Of a stretch of 64,000 nt of DNA, positions 55,440-64,000 are shown in pieces. The notes beneath the pieces were generated by a model. The model worked only from the letters and a program-made list of their open reading frames with translations. It did no database searches and was not told the DNA's origin. How positions within the stretch are numbered: the first letter of the stretch is position 1; each line of letters opens with the position of its first letter. Source of the DNA: Tagaea sp. CACIAM 22H2 (lineage in GTDB: Bacteria; Pseudomonadota; Alphaproteobacteria; CACIAM-22H2); assembly GCA_014444615.1 (NCBI GenBank), contig PVXE01000008.1, positions 1 through 64,000 of the forward strand, written 5' to 3'. The position numbers and the translations under genes were made by a program.

Positions 55440-55883
55440 TCACCGCCCGCGCGGCGCGATCTTGGTTGTTTTCAAACGCGCGAGGAAGGCGGCTTTGTGC
55501 GTCGTGCGCCATTCCTCGAAATCCCACGGCGTATCGGAGGCGCGCAGCGCGCCGCTGCCGTCGGGCACATAGACCAGCGCTTGCAAGCGCTTGCCGTCGG
55601 CGCGTTCGACGACCCAGGATTCGGCGCGATAGCCCTTGCCTTCATAGGCGTCGAGCAGCGCCTTGGCTTCCGGCGTCACGTCCAGCGCCAGCACGCCCGG
55701 CGTCTTCGCGCGGCCATCAGCGACGACGACCGGGAAGGTCGCGCGTTCGGCCTTGCGCCGGCGCCAGCCAAGCAGCGTGGCGTCCTCCACGCGCTTGGGC
55801 GCCTTGCCGCCCAGCACCGCGCGGCGCACGGCGGGATCGATCAGCGTGCCGTAGAAGAAGAACTTCAGCGAGGTTCCGGCCAT
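55440..55883 (-). CDS. Gamma-glutamylcyclotransferase-like (AIG2/GGCT) protein
   Basis: 147 residues of the GGCT-like fold. The YGTL substrate-binding motif is at 11-14 (FFFYGTLID), and the likely catalytic glutamate lies in LLDAYEGKGYRAESW. Members cyclise gamma-glutamyl amines or peptides to 5-oxoproline. It ends the sugar-nucleotide operon; its ATG is 1 bp after the phosphomannomutase stop. Function in this context is unclear. Confidence 0.87.
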   Translation of the reverse strand: MAGTSLKFFFYGTLIDPAVRRAVLGGKAPKRVEDATLLGWRRRKAERATFPVVVADGRAKTPGVLALDVTPEAKALLDAYEGKGYRAESWVVERADGKRLQALVYVPDGSGALRASDTPWDFEEWRTTHKAAFLARLKTTKIAPRGR

Positions 55884-55884
55884 A

Positions 55885-57285
55885 TCAATGTCCCGCCGCG
55901 GCATCTTGCGGCAGATCGACGCCGGATTTCGCGAGCTGCGCTTCGAGCGCGGCTTTGAGACGCGCGAGCCCGGCTTCGGTCTTCGACTCGCAGCGCGCGA
56001 CCAGCACGTCTTGCGTGTTCGACGCGCGCAGCAGCCACCAGCCATCCGGCCCGTTGACGCGCACGCCGTCGACCGGGTTCACGTCCGCCCCTTCGGCGGC
56101 GAGGCGACCACGCACTTCCTCGACCACTTCGCGCTTGCGCGTTTCCGAGCACGGGAAACGCAGCTCCGGCGTGTTGATGACGGTCGGCAAACGATCGCGG
56201 ATATCGGCGAGGCTGTCGGACGATTTCGCGAGAATCGCCAGCAGGCGCAGGCCCGCATACATCGCGTCGTCGAAACCGTACCAGCCATCGGCGAAGAAGA
56301 TATGGCCCGACATTTCGCCCGCGAGCGGGGCGGCCGTTTCCGCCATCTTGGTCTTGATGATCGAATGGCCGGTCTTCCACATCAGCGGCTTGCCGCCCAG
56401 GCGCGCGATCTCGTCGAACAGCACCTGGCTCGCCTTCACGTCGGCGATGATGGTCGAACCCGGCAAGCGCGCGAGGATTTCCGACGCCAGCACGGCGACG
56501 AGCTGGTCGCCCCACAGGATGCGGCCCTTGCCGTCGACCACGCCGATGCGGTCGCCGTCGCCGTCGAAGGCGATGCCGAGATCCGCCTTCTTCGCCGCGA
56601 CCGCGTCCTGCAACTGGACGAGGTTCTTGGCGACCGTCGGATCGGGATGATGGGCGGGGAAGCGCCCGTCGATTTCGGCGTTGAGCAGCGTATGCGTGCC
56701 GGGCAACTTTGCGCAGACATCGGCCATCGCTTGGCCCATGGCGCCGTTGCCCGCATCCCACACGACGCTCAGCTTCTTGCCGTCCTTGGGATAGTCGCGC
56801 AGCAAGCGCGCAACGTAAGCCGCGCGCACATCGACGTCGCTGGCCTTGCCCTTGCCTTCGGCGACTTTGCCTTCGGCGCAGGCCTTGCCCATCGCCTGGA
56901 TATCGGCGCCCCAGAACGAGGCTTTGCCGATCGTCATCTTGAAGCCGTTATAGTCGGCCGGGTTGTGGCTGCCGGTGATCATCACGCCGCCGTCGAGGCC
57001 CAGATCGCGCGCGGCGAAATAGAGCATCGGCGTGGGGCCGAGCCCCACCTTGCGTACGTCGAGGCCGCAATCGATCAAGCCGTCGATCACCTTGCCCGAC
57101 AATTCGGGCGAGGACAGCCGCCCGTCCCAGCCGACGGCGACGGTCTTGCCGCCCTTGGCGACGATCGCCGAGCCGAAGCCGCGACCGACCGCATAGGCAT
57201 CGGCCGCCGACAAAGTTTTGCCGACGATCCCGCGCACATCGTATTCGCGCAAGACCGTGGCTTCGAACGCGTGGCGGAAGGCCAT
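55885..57285 (-). CDS. Phosphomannomutase/phosphoglucomutase
   Basis: 466-residue alpha-D-phosphohexomutase (AlgC/ManB type) interconverting 6- and 1-phosphates of mannose or glucose. The phosphoserine loop is [11 protein letters not shown], the metal loop DGDGDRIGV, and the sugar-binding loop GEMSGH; the phosphate-binding region RASNTQ lies near the C-terminus. It supplies sugar 1-phosphates for nucleotide sugars. Overlaps the UDP-glucose dehydrogenase stop (TGATG). Confidence 0.94.
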   Translation of the reverse strand: MAFRHAFEATVLREYDVRGIVGKTLSAADAYAVGRGFGSAIVAKGGKTVAVGWDGRLSSPELSGKVIDGLIDCGLDVRKVGLGPTPMLYFAARDLGLDGGVMITGSHNPADYNGFKMTIGKASFWGADIQAMGKACAEGKVAEGKGKASDVDVRAAYVARLLRDYPKDGKKLSVVWDAGNGAMGQAMADVCAKLPGTHTLLNAEIDGRFPAHHPDPTVAKNLVQLQDAVAAKKADLGIAFDGDGDRIGVVDGKGRILWGDQLVAVLASEILARLPGSTIIADVKASQVLFDEIARLGGKPLMWKTGHSIIKTKMAETAAPLAGEMSGHIFFADGWYGFDDAMYAGLRLLAILAKSSDSLADIRDRLPTVINTPELRFPCSETRKREVVEEVRGRLAAEGADVNPVDGVRVNGPDGWWLLRASNTQDVLVARCESKTEAGLARLKAALEAQLAKSGVDLPQDAAAGH

Positions 57286-58616
57286 CAGCCGGCCTCCGCG
57301 CCCGTGGCGGTCGCGGGGCGGCCGATCGACGTGTATTCGAACCCGGCGGCCTTCATGTCGGCCGGCGCATAGCAATTGCGCAGATCGACGATCACCGGCT
57401 TCTTCAGCAGCTTCTTCACGCGATCGAGCTGCAGCGCGCGGAACTCGTTCCACTCGGTGATGATGAGGGCGCAATCCGCCCCTTCCATCGCCGAATAGGC
57501 GTCCTTGGCGAGTTCGACGCCCGGCAGCATCGATTTGGCTTCGTGCATGCCTTCGGGATCGTAGGCGACGATCTTCGCACCCGCTTCCTGCAACGCGGGC
57601 AGGATGTCGAGCGACGGGCTGTCGCGCATATCGTCGGTGTTCGGCTTGAAGGTGAGACCCAGCACCGCGACCGTCTTGCCCTTCACCGACCCGCCGCACG
57701 CCGCGACGACGCGCGTGGCCATCGCCTTTTTGCGCTTGTCGTTGATGTCGACGACCGTTTCGATGATACGCAGCGGGCTGCCGTAATCCTGCGCGGTCTT
57801 GACCAGCGCCAGCGTGTCCTTCGGGAAGCACGAGCCGCCATAGCCCGGGCCGGGATGCAGGAACTTCTTCCCGATGCGCCCGTCGAGGCCGATACCCTTG
57901 GCGACGTCGTGCACGTCGGCGCCGACCTTCTCGCACAGATCGGCGATCTCGTTGATGAAGGTGATCTTGGCGGCAAGGAAGGTGTTCGCCGCGTATTTGA
58001 TCAGCTCCGACGTTTCCAGCGACGTGAACACGATCGGCGTTTCGATGAGGTACAGCGGGCGATAGAGCTGGCGCATCACTTCGCGCGCGCGCTCGCTTTC
58101 AGCACCGATCACCACGCGGTCGGGGCGCATGAAATCGCCGATCGCCGCGCCCTCGCGCAGGAATTCCGGGTTCGACGCCACGTCGAATTGCGCGTCGGGG
58201 CGCACCGCCTTGATGCGGCGCTGGACTTCGCGGCCCGTGCCCACCGGCACGGTCGACTTCGTCACGATAACGGCGTAGCCGGTCAACGCGCGGCCGATTT
58301 CCTCGGCGGCGGCGTAGACATAGGAAAGATCCGCATGCCCGTCGCCGCGGCGCGACGGCGTACCCACCGCGATGAAGATCGCGTCTGCCCCCGGCACGGC
58401 CTTGGCGAGATCGGTCGTGAAATGCAGGCGGCCCGCCTTCACGTTCGTCTCGACCAGCTTGTCGAGGCCGGGTTCGAAGATCGGAATGCCGCCCTTGTTC
58501 AGGCGGTCGATCTTGCCGGCGTCCTTGTCGACGCAGGTGACGTCGACGCCGAATTCGGAAAAGCACGCCCCGGTCACCAGGCCCACATAGCCGGTACCGA
58601 CCATCACGATGCGCAT
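57285..58616 (-). CDS. ugd: UDP-glucose 6-dehydrogenase
   Basis: 443 residues; oxidises UDP-glucose to UDP-glucuronate with two NAD+. The Rossmann motif [17 protein letters not shown] (7-23) and the catalytic cysteine in [11 protein letters not shown] are intact, as is [18 protein letters not shown]. Product would be an acidic building block for the exopolysaccharide. Between galU upstream and the phosphomannomutase gene downstream. Confidence 0.96.
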   Translation of the reverse strand: MRIVMVGTGYVGLVTGACFSEFGVDVTCVDKDAGKIDRLNKGGIPIFEPGLDKLVETNVKAGRLHFTTDLAKAVPGADAIFIAVGTPSRRGDGHADLSYVYAAAEEIGRALTGYAVIVTKSTVPVGTGREVQRRIKAVRPDAQFDVASNPEFLREGAAIGDFMRPDRVVIGAESERAREVMRQLYRPLYLIETPIVFTSLETSELIKYAANTFLAAKITFINEIADLCEKVGADVHDVAKGIGLDGRIGKKFLHPGPGYGGSCFPKDTLALVKTAQDYGSPLRIIETVVDINDKRKKAMATRVVAACGGSVKGKTVAVLGLTFKPNTDDMRDSPSLDILPALQEAGAKIVAYDPEGMHEAKSMLPGVELAKDAYSAMEGADCALIITEWNEFRALQLDRVKKLLKKPVIVDLRNCYAPADMKAAGFEYTSIGRPATATGAEAG

Positions 58617-58704
58617 AGGAAGAATCTCCAGGAGGAAGCGGAGGCCCGGCGCTTCTACAAGCCGGGCCGGATCAAGTCGAGAGGGGTATTAACCCCCTGT
58701 AATA

Positions 58705-59571
58705 TCAGGAGTAACGCTTCACGACTTCACGGGCAGCGGGGCCCAGATCGGCGCGTTCCAGGGCAAACGCGATCTGCGCTTCGAAGAAGCCGATCTTGTC
58801 GCCGCAATCGAAACGCTGGCCTTCGAAGCGATAGCCGTGGAACGGCGACTGGCCGATCAGCGGAATCAGCGAGTCCGTCAGCTGGATTTCGCCGCCGGCC
58901 CCCTTCTTCTTCTTGTCGAGATGGTCGAACACGGCGGGCTCCAGGATGTAGCGCCCGATGACCGCGAGGTTCGACGGCGCTTCGTCCGGCTTCGGCTTTT
59001 CGACCAGCCCGCGCACCTGCACGAGACGGCCGTCGTCGCGGCCCGGCGACAGAATGCCGTAGCGGCTGGTATGCGCCTTGGGCACTTCCATCGCCGCGAC
59101 GATATTGCCGCGCACTTCGGGATAGATGTCGATCATCTGCTTCAAGCACGGCGTCTTGGACAGAATCAGATCGTCGGCCAGCAGCACGGCAAAAGGCTCG
59201 TTGCCTACCAGATCGCGGGCACACCACACCGCGTGGCCCAGGCCCAGCGGCGCTTGCTGGCGCGTATACGCCACATCGCCCGGCGGCGGCAGCCATTCGC
59301 GCAGCGTCGCGAGCTCGGCGGTCTTGCCGCGCGTCTCCAGCGTGTTCTCCAGCTCGAACGAGTGATCGAAATGGTCTTCGATCGTCGTCTTGTCGCGGCC
59401 GGTGACGAAGATCAGCTGTTCGATGCCGGCGGCGCGCGCTTCTTCGACCGCGTATTGGATCAGCGGTTTGTCGACGACCGGCAGCATTTCTTTCGGCATC
59501 GCCTTGGTCGCGGGCAGGAAGCGCGTGCCCAGACCGCCGACCGGAAAAATCGCCTTACGTACGCGCGCCAT
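58705..59571 (-). CDS. galU: UTP-glucose-1-phosphate uridylyltransferase
   Basis: 288 residues; makes UDP-glucose from UTP and glucose 1-phosphate. VGGLGTRFLPATKAMPKEML is the nucleotide-binding signature; LLADDLIL, VEKPKPDEAPSNLAVIGRYI and GGEIQLTDSL are conserved. The ATG at 59571 gives the standard start. Its product feeds the adjacent dehydrogenase and probably the initiating phosphotransferase at 11093. Confidence 0.97.
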   Translation of the reverse strand: MARVRKAIFPVGGLGTRFLPATKAMPKEMLPVVDKPLIQYAVEEARAAGIEQLIFVTGRDKTTIEDHFDHSFELENTLETRGKTAELATLREWLPPPGDVAYTRQQAPLGLGHAVWCARDLVGNEPFAVLLADDLILSKTPCLKQMIDIYPEVRGNIVAAMEVPKAHTSRYGILSPGRDDGRLVQVRGLVEKPKPDEAPSNLAVIGRYILEPAVFDHLDKKKKGAGGEIQLTDSLIPLIGQSPFHGYRFEGQRFDCGDKIGFFEAQIAFALERADLGPAAREVVKRYS

Positions 59572-59675
59572 CGTCACTCGTCCCGTTGGAAATAAAGGGG
59601 TTCGCGCCGCAATAACGCGCGAACCGGGCCGGTCATGCCATAGGCGGCCGCAGGTCGCAAGTTCCGGTCTTGTTC

Positions 59676-60377
59676 CTATTCGCCGAGCAGAACCGTCTTC
59701 GCCTGATTGATCTTGGCGGCGAGGTAATCCGACCCGCCATGGTCCGGATGGACCTTCAGCATCAAGCGGCGATGGGCGGCTTTGATCTCCTCGACCGAGG
59801 CGGTCTCGGCCACGCCCAGCAGCCTTGCGGCTTCGGCGCGCGACATCGGACCTTCGCCGGCGGGCGCCGCGGAGGGCGCCTCCCCGCCGCCGCGCCATTC
59901 GGGATGGACCCGGTCGAGATAGGCTTCGAGCAATTGCGCCCCCTCGCCGTCTTCGATGCGCAGCGTGCCGAGCAGATCGGCCAAAGAATTCGGTTCGAGT
60001 TCGGAAAGGCGCTTGCCGCGATAGCTTCCCTGCAGCACCAGCCCGTCGAGCGCGCCCGTCGCGTGGTCGAGCTCCATGCGCAACCATGTACTCTCGACGC
60101 CCGAGCTCGCCTCGGGATCGGGGGCGCCGGCATTGCGGCCGATCTTCCACGAAGTGAACCAGCGCGCGAGCTGCGGCCCGTACATCGACCCGATCGCCAA
60201 CGCGGACCACAAGCGCCCGGTCAGCAACAGCCACAATCCCGCGATGCCGCCCAACACGGCGCCGCCGATTTTGGCACCCTTCACCACATTCGCGGGCTTG
60301 GCGTTGACCAAACCTTTAACGATCTGCCACAGAGCGAACGCCAGGATCGTGCCGACGATGAGGTAGATCAGAAACAT
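59676..60377 (-). CDS. Membrane-anchored DnaJ-domain protein
   Basis: 233 residues. Two hydrophobic helices at the N-terminus (about 2-20 and 36-55) anchor it in the inner membrane; a TerB-like or uncharacterised middle (about 85-165) precedes a C-terminal J domain with the HPD motif at 210-212 (LKVHPDHGGSDYLAAKINQA). The J domain should stimulate a DnaK-type ATPase. Resembles DjlA-like and mitochondrial Tim14-type arrangements. Confidence 0.88.
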   Translation of the reverse strand: MFLIYLIVGTILAFALWQIVKGLVNAKPANVVKGAKIGGAVLGGIAGLWLLLTGRLWSALAIGSMYGPQLARWFTSWKIGRNAGAPDPEASSGVESTWLRMELDHATGALDGLVLQGSYRGKRLSELEPNSLADLLGTLRIEDGEGAQLLEAYLDRVHPEWRGGGEAPSAAPAGEGPMSRAEAARLLGVAETASVEEIKAAHRRLMLKVHPDHGGSDYLAAKINQAKTVLLGE

Positions 60378-60381
60378 CGCG

Positions 60382-61089
60382 CTATCTTACCTGACGCGCG
60401 AGCAACGCGACCGCCCCGCCTTTGCGCGCCGACATATCCGCCAGCGCCTTGCGCCCGCCCGCCGCGAAGGCCGCGACGGCGGCCAGCAGATCGCGCAGCG
60501 CATCGGCCGCGTTCGCGTCGAACGGGCAATAGGCGCCGCCCGACAAGCGCGCAATGGCTTCGAGGGCGCCGCGCGCCAGCGGATCGCCACCTTCGTGGAA
60601 CACGAAAACCGGCGTGCCGAGCAAACCCAACTCGCCCGCGTATTTGGCGAGCGCGTCGGGGTTTTCCTCGACAGCGTCACCAACGAACACCAGTGCGGCG
60701 ACCTTCGCGCGCCGTGTCTCCGCGATGCCGTGGCGAAGCACATTGCCGATCTGGGTTTCACCGGGGGCGCAACGCACGGTGCGCATGCGCGCGACCAGCG
60801 CCGTCGCGTCCGCCACGAAGGGCCCGGCCTGAAAATCCGCGAGCCCGCCGTAATGGACGAGTTGCACGTCCAAACCGCCCAGATCCTTGGCGGCCAGGAA
60901 CATCTCGCTTTGCAGCTTGCCGGCACGCTCCCACATCGGCTCGCGGCTGGCCGTTGCGTCCAGCGCGAAGATCAAACGCCCGCGCCGCGCGGCCGCAGGG
61001 CCGGGCGCGACGGGCAGCGATTTCACCTTGTCGAGAAACGCCGCGATATCCTTGCGGTTCGACTTGGCGGGGAGGTTCGGGCCGGACAT
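60382..61089 (-). CDS. VWA-like domain protein
   Basis: 235 residues with a von Willebrand A-type fold: LIFALDATASREPMW matches the MIDAS DxTxS pattern, followed by GGLDVQLVHYGGLADF and VFVGDAVEENPDALA, VFVFHEGGD. No signal peptide. Function unknown; it lies 4 bp upstream of the DnaJ-domain gene on the same strand, so the two are probably co-transcribed. Confidence 0.75.
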   Translation of the reverse strand: MSGPNLPAKSNRKDIAAFLDKVKSLPVAPGPAAARRGRLIFALDATASREPMWERAGKLQSEMFLAAKDLGGLDVQLVHYGGLADFQAGPFVADATALVARMRTVRCAPGETQIGNVLRHGIAETRRAKVAALVFVGDAVEENPDALAKYAGELGLLGTPVFVFHEGGDPLARGALEAIARLSGGAYCPFDANAADALRDLLAAVAAFAAGGRKALADMSARKGGAVALLARQVR

Positions 61090-61121
61090 GACCCGATTGA
61101 AATAGGTTTGTCCGGCGCCGT

Positions 61122-62060
61122 CTACAACGCCGTCGGCGGCGGCGCGGGTTCGGGCGCCTCGCGCACGCCCACGGCGTGGAGAATGGCGCGAATCTCCTGG
61201 CGCCCGGCGATATGGCTCATCGTCAGCGGGGTGACGATGCCGCGCTCGCGCAGATCGAGCAGCGTCAGCCCCGCAAGGAACAATTCGCGGAACACCACGC
61301 GGTCGCCCAGCCCCGCCGCTTGGCGGAAGCCGAAGCGCTTGGCGAGTGCATCCAGCGCCTGGGTCATGTTCTTCTTGTTGCGCGCCTCGACTGAAGCGAG
61401 GCGGTTGCGCAGTACAAGCCAATCGATGGATTTGCCGTCGCGCTTGGCGCGCACTTTCTTCTGGTCCCACACCATCGCCGAATAGGCCGAGGGGCAGATG
61501 ATCTTCAGCGTCACCGGCTCGACCTTCGCGATCAGATCGAGATCGATGAAGCTGTCGTTCATCGGCGTGACCAGCGTATCCGCATAGCTATGCGCCACAC
61601 GACTCAGGGTCTGGTCGGAGCCGGGCGTGTCGATCACAACCACGTCGTGCCCCGACACGAGCTCGCCCAATGCCGCCTCGAAACGCTGCGTTTCGTCCGC
61701 CACCGCTTCCGACGGGGCAAGCTTCGAGCGCGTGACCAGCCGATGGTCGGGCAGCGGCAAAGGCAGTTTCAGGCGCTCCATCGTCTGGGCGCGATTTTCG
61801 AGATAGCGGGTCAAGGTCGCCTGGCGGGAATCGACGTCGATCGATCCGACCTTCAGGCCCTCGCGCAGCAAGCCGACGACCAGATGCATCGCCACGGTCG
61901 ACTTGCCGGACCCGCCTTTTTCGTTGCCCAGTACGATGATCCGCGCCCGTTGCTGCGCTGCGGGGGCGGTGTCAAAATTCGCGGCCGAGGCGCCGTGCGG
62001 GCCCGAATCGGGGTCTGCGGCGCCGAACAAGCCCGTTTGGCCGGTCGAATCGGAGATCAT
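61122..62060 (-). CDS. mipZ: Division-plane positioning ATPase MipZ
   Basis: 312 residues, a ParA/MinD-type ATPase that in Caulobacter binds ParB near the poles and keeps FtsZ from assembling there. The deviant Walker A is NEKGGSGKST (46-55); VVVIDTPGSDQ and TPMNDSFIDLDLI match MipZ, and WLVLRNRLASVEARNKKNM is a strong family signature. A 40-residue Gly/Ala/Asp-rich N-terminal extension precedes the ATPase domain. The ATG at 62060 is preferred. Confidence 0.93.
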   Translation of the reverse strand: MISDSTGQTGLFGAADPDSGPHGASAANFDTAPAAQQRARIIVLGNEKGGSGKSTVAMHLVVGLLREGLKVGSIDVDSRQATLTRYLENRAQTMERLKLPLPLPDHRLVTRSKLAPSEAVADETQRFEAALGELVSGHDVVVIDTPGSDQTLSRVAHSYADTLVTPMNDSFIDLDLIAKVEPVTLKIICPSAYSAMVWDQKKVRAKRDGKSIDWLVLRNRLASVEARNKKNMTQALDALAKRFGFRQAAGLGDRVVFRELFLAGLTLLDLRERGIVTPLTMSHIAGRQEIRAILHAVGVREAPEPAPPPTAL

Positions 62061-62161
62061 GCACCATTTTACCCCGAACGCCTGCCGTGACCCGGCTTGA
62101 AAATTTTGCGGCGAGGCGTGCGCGATTCGCGGACCCCTGCTAAACATATGCGTCGAAACAA

Positions 62162-63418
62162 ATGACTCAGCCTCAAACATCCGGCTCCGCCGCCGCCGCC
62201 ACGTTCCGCCTGCGTCAGGTCGCGGAACGCCATTGGGCCTATATCTTCGGCAAATCCGGCGGTCAGCGCGCCGACAGCCGTAAGCAGAACTTCGCCTTCG
62301 CGACGCTATCGGGGGGCAATCTCTCCTCGGCCATCCTGTCGAGTTCGAACTTTTCGAACTGCACGCTGACCGATTGCGACTTCTCGATGGCGGATCTGTT
62401 CGCCTGCGACTTTTCGGGTGCCGATCTGACGCGCAGCGTGTTCCGCAAGGCCGATCTGCGCGCTGCGTCCTTCGTGCGCGCCAAACTGCGCGGTGCCGAT
62501 CTGTCGGGCTGCGATTTGCGCCCCGGCCAGATCGTCGATTGGGCGGGCCTGCAGTCCGACACCAAAGAACGCGCCGCGAGTTTCGAAAACGCGGACATGG
62601 AGACGGCGGCGCTCGACTCCACCGACATGTCCTTCGCGAATATGGCGGGCGCGTCGCTGAAAAGTGCGTCGTTGGCGGGTGCGACGTTGTTCTGCGCGAA
62701 TTTGCGCGGCGCGGATTTGACCGGCGTGAAACTCGACGGCGCCAAGCTGAAAGGCGCCATGCTCACCGGCGCCAAGCTCAACGGCGCTTCGTTGCGCAAC
62801 GCCGATCTATCGGGCGTCGATCTGCGCAACGTCGAAATGAACAACGTGCAGATGGCCGGCGCCAAGCTGGAAGGCACGATCTACGCCGATCCGCCGGCGG
62901 GCGCCAATTTGCCCGCGCGCTACAAGGAACAGATCGAGCAGCACGCGCTGTGGGTGAAAACCAACGGCAAGGAAGGTGCCCGCGCCGAATTCGGCGGCCA
63001 GGACCTGTCCGACGTCGATTTCGGCGGTTGCGAGTTGTCCGGCGCCAAATTCGACGGCGCGATTTTGAGCCGCAGCCGCTTCGTCGCCGCCACACTCAAG
63101 CTTGCCTCGTTCCTGTCCGTGCGCGCGGAGAAGTCGGATTTCTCCGACGCCAATATCTCGGGTGCGCAGATGCTCGGCGCGCGGCTGGAAGGCGCTTTGT
63201 TCGGCGGTTCCATCGGTCATCCGATGGAGATCATCGCCCCCGACGGCACGCCCACCGGGCGGCGCATGACCACCAGTCTCAGCAAGGCGTCGCTGATCGG
63301 GGCCGATCTGCGCGGCGCGGATCTGCGCGAGGCGGATTTCAGGGGCGCCGATCTGCGCGGCGCCAATCTCGCCGGCGCCTATGTCGACGGCGCGCTATTC
63401 GAGGGCACGCAACGCTGA
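62162..63418 (+). CDS. Pentapeptide-repeat protein
   Basis: 418 residues, mainly A(D/N)LxX pentapeptide repeats that form a right-handed beta-helix, in blocks at about 40-115, 140-240, 275-325 and 378-415, separated by short charged segments such as NLPARYKEQIEQHALWVKTN. Known pentapeptide proteins mimic DNA (gyrase inhibitors) or act as scaffolds; no specific role can be assigned. Its stop overlaps the start of the acyl ligase gene (TGATG), so they are probably co-translated. Confidence 0.92.
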   Translation: MTQPQTSGSAAAATFRLRQVAERHWAYIFGKSGGQRADSRKQNFAFATLSGGNLSSAILSSSNFSNCTLTDCDFSMADLFACDFSGADLTRSVFRKADLRAASFVRAKLRGADLSGCDLRPGQIVDWAGLQSDTKERAASFENADMETAALDSTDMSFANMAGASLKSASLAGATLFCANLRGADLTGVKLDGAKLKGAMLTGAKLNGASLRNADLSGVDLRNVEMNNVQMAGAKLEGTIYADPPAGANLPARYKEQIEQHALWVKTNGKEGARAEFGGQDLSDVDFGGCELSGAKFDGAILSRSRFVAATLKLASFLSVRAEKSDFSDANISGAQMLGARLEGALFGGSIGHPMEIIAPDGTPTGRRMTTSLSKASLIGADLRGADLREADFRGADLRGANLAGAYVDGALFEGTQR

Positions 63419-64000
63419 TGTTGCCCAGCGCCGACAGCTACGAACAGCTGCTGGCCAAGTTCCGCTGGGCGCTCCCCGAACGCTTCAATATCGGCGTCGA
63501 TGTCTGCGACCGTCAGGACGCGGCCAAGCCCGCGCTCCTGTTCGACGACGATGCGGGCCGCGTGCGCGTCATCAAGTTCGGTGAGTTGCGCGCCCTCACC
63601 AACCGTTTCGCCAACGCGCTGGGCGCGTTGGGCCTTGTGCGCGGCGATCGCGTCGGCATCCTGCTGCAGCAAAGCCCCGAAACGGCGGTTGCACATATCG
63701 CTGCGTATAAAGCCGGCTTGATCGCCGTGCCGTTGTTCGTGCTGTTCGGCGAGGACGCGCTGGAATACCGGCTGGGCGATTGCGGGGCGGCGTGCGTCGT
63801 CACCGATCTTGCGCAATTGCCGAAGCTGCTGGCGATCCGCGACCGCCTGCCCGCTTTGCGCGCGATCGTCGTCGTCGACGGCAAGGGTGTCGACGCCACG
63901 CATGATTTCCAGACGCTGCTCGACAAGGCGTCGGACGATTTCGCGCCGGTCGATACGGCGGCGGACGATCCGGCGCTCATCATCTACACCTCCGGCACCA
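63418..64000 (+). CDS. AMP-forming acyl-CoA ligase, N-terminal part (cut by window end)
   Basis: Starts at the ATG overlapping the pentapeptide-protein stop and runs off the window after 194 codons. The sequence (PALLFDDDAGRVRVIKFGEL, RGDRVGILLQQSPETAVAHI, AYKAGLIAVPLFVLFGEDAL) is typical of acetyl-CoA synthetase/benzoate-CoA ligase relatives, and the last residues IIYTSGT begin the ATP-binding motif YTSGTTG. These enzymes activate a carboxylate as adenylate and transfer it to CoA. Substrate unknown. Confidence 0.88.
   Translation, partial: MLPSADSYEQLLAKFRWALPERFNIGVDVCDRQDAAKPALLFDDDAGRVRVIKFGELRALTNRFANALGALGLVRGDRVGILLQQSPETAVAHIAAYKAGLIAVPLFVLFGEDALEYRLGDCGAACVVTDLAQLPKLLAIRDRLPALRAIVVVDGKGVDATHDFQTLLDKASDDFAPVDTAADDPALIIYTSGT

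Noticed and set aside
58683..58696. Short GGGGT/ACCCC hairpin after galU as a terminator
   Set aside because: Only 5 bp of stem and no T-run on the minus strand; ugd lies just downstream on the same strand.
62280..63415. DNA-level repeats in the pentapeptide gene
   Set aside because: The periodicity is the coding consequence of A(D/N)LxX pentapeptides and does not indicate a separate repeat or CRISPR array.

Overview
The window is high-GC, densely coded chromosome from an alphaproteobacterium, most likely Rhodospirillales-like. The clues are a MipZ-type division ATPase, DUF2948, UPF0262 and DUF2336 proteins, short-form HisG, and the compact block murA - DUF2948 - hisG - hisD - UPF0262 - LMW phosphatase - infA - maf - RNase E/G - yacG - tfoX-like - tRNA-Phe. 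This placement is an inference from gene content. I see no insertion sequences, integrases, CRISPR arrays or rRNA genes.

Layout. (1) 1-4990: fliG and a cysteine-dioxygenase-like cupin on +, then DUF1989, SDR, metA and an SNase-like protein on -. (2) 4460-14902: a Wzx/Wzy-type exopolysaccharide locus on - (export lipoprotein, polyprenyl glycosylphosphotransferase, two glycosyltransferases, flippase, polymerase, a kinase-dead tyrosine-kinase-like ATPase, a PAP2 phosphatase), with the chain-length protein divergent on +. (3) 14899-23323: a catabolic/transport operon on - (PrpD-like, SGNH hydrolase, AfuABC/FbpABC-type ABC transporter, SDR, aldose 1-epimerase) with a divergent GntR regulator. (4) 23361-33000: tRNA-Phe and the conserved housekeeping block, ending with a Bcr/CflA pump. 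(5) 33003-41302: sulfur functions: persulfide-dioxygenase-like MBL protein and membrane rhodanese around an AT-rich palindrome, then, after small repair and hypothetical genes, a SoeABC-like molybdoenzyme operon. (6) 41307-48583: TRAP transporter, GntR, RraA-like protein, amidohydrolase and NMT1-like binding protein. (7) 48914-50584: leuA with a strong terminator. (8) 50591-55062: the most unusual region, described below. (9) 55440-59571: GGCT-like protein, phosphomannomutase, UDP-glucose dehydrogenase and galU, which supply sugar nucleotides to the polysaccharide locus. (10) 59676-64000: DnaJ-like, VWA-like, MipZ and pentapeptide-repeat proteins and the start of an AMP-forming acyl ligase.

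Region 8 holds two tandem cassettes. Each has a signal-peptide gene on + meeting, tail to tail, the variable C-terminal part of a gene on -. The cassette ends are nearly identical (a 154/157-bp end carrying the leuA terminator and the signal-peptide codons, and a 340-bp end coding the linker of the minus-strand protein). The interiors have diverged strongly but keep a common layout, including exactly four cysteines at matching spacing in the two signal-peptide proteins. Only the second cassette is joined to a full N-terminus with a peptidoglycan-binding-like domain; the first is an orphan. This resembles toxin/immunity cassette displacement in polymorphic toxin loci, but with convergent gene order and families I do not recognise. 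The effector/immunity reading is inference.
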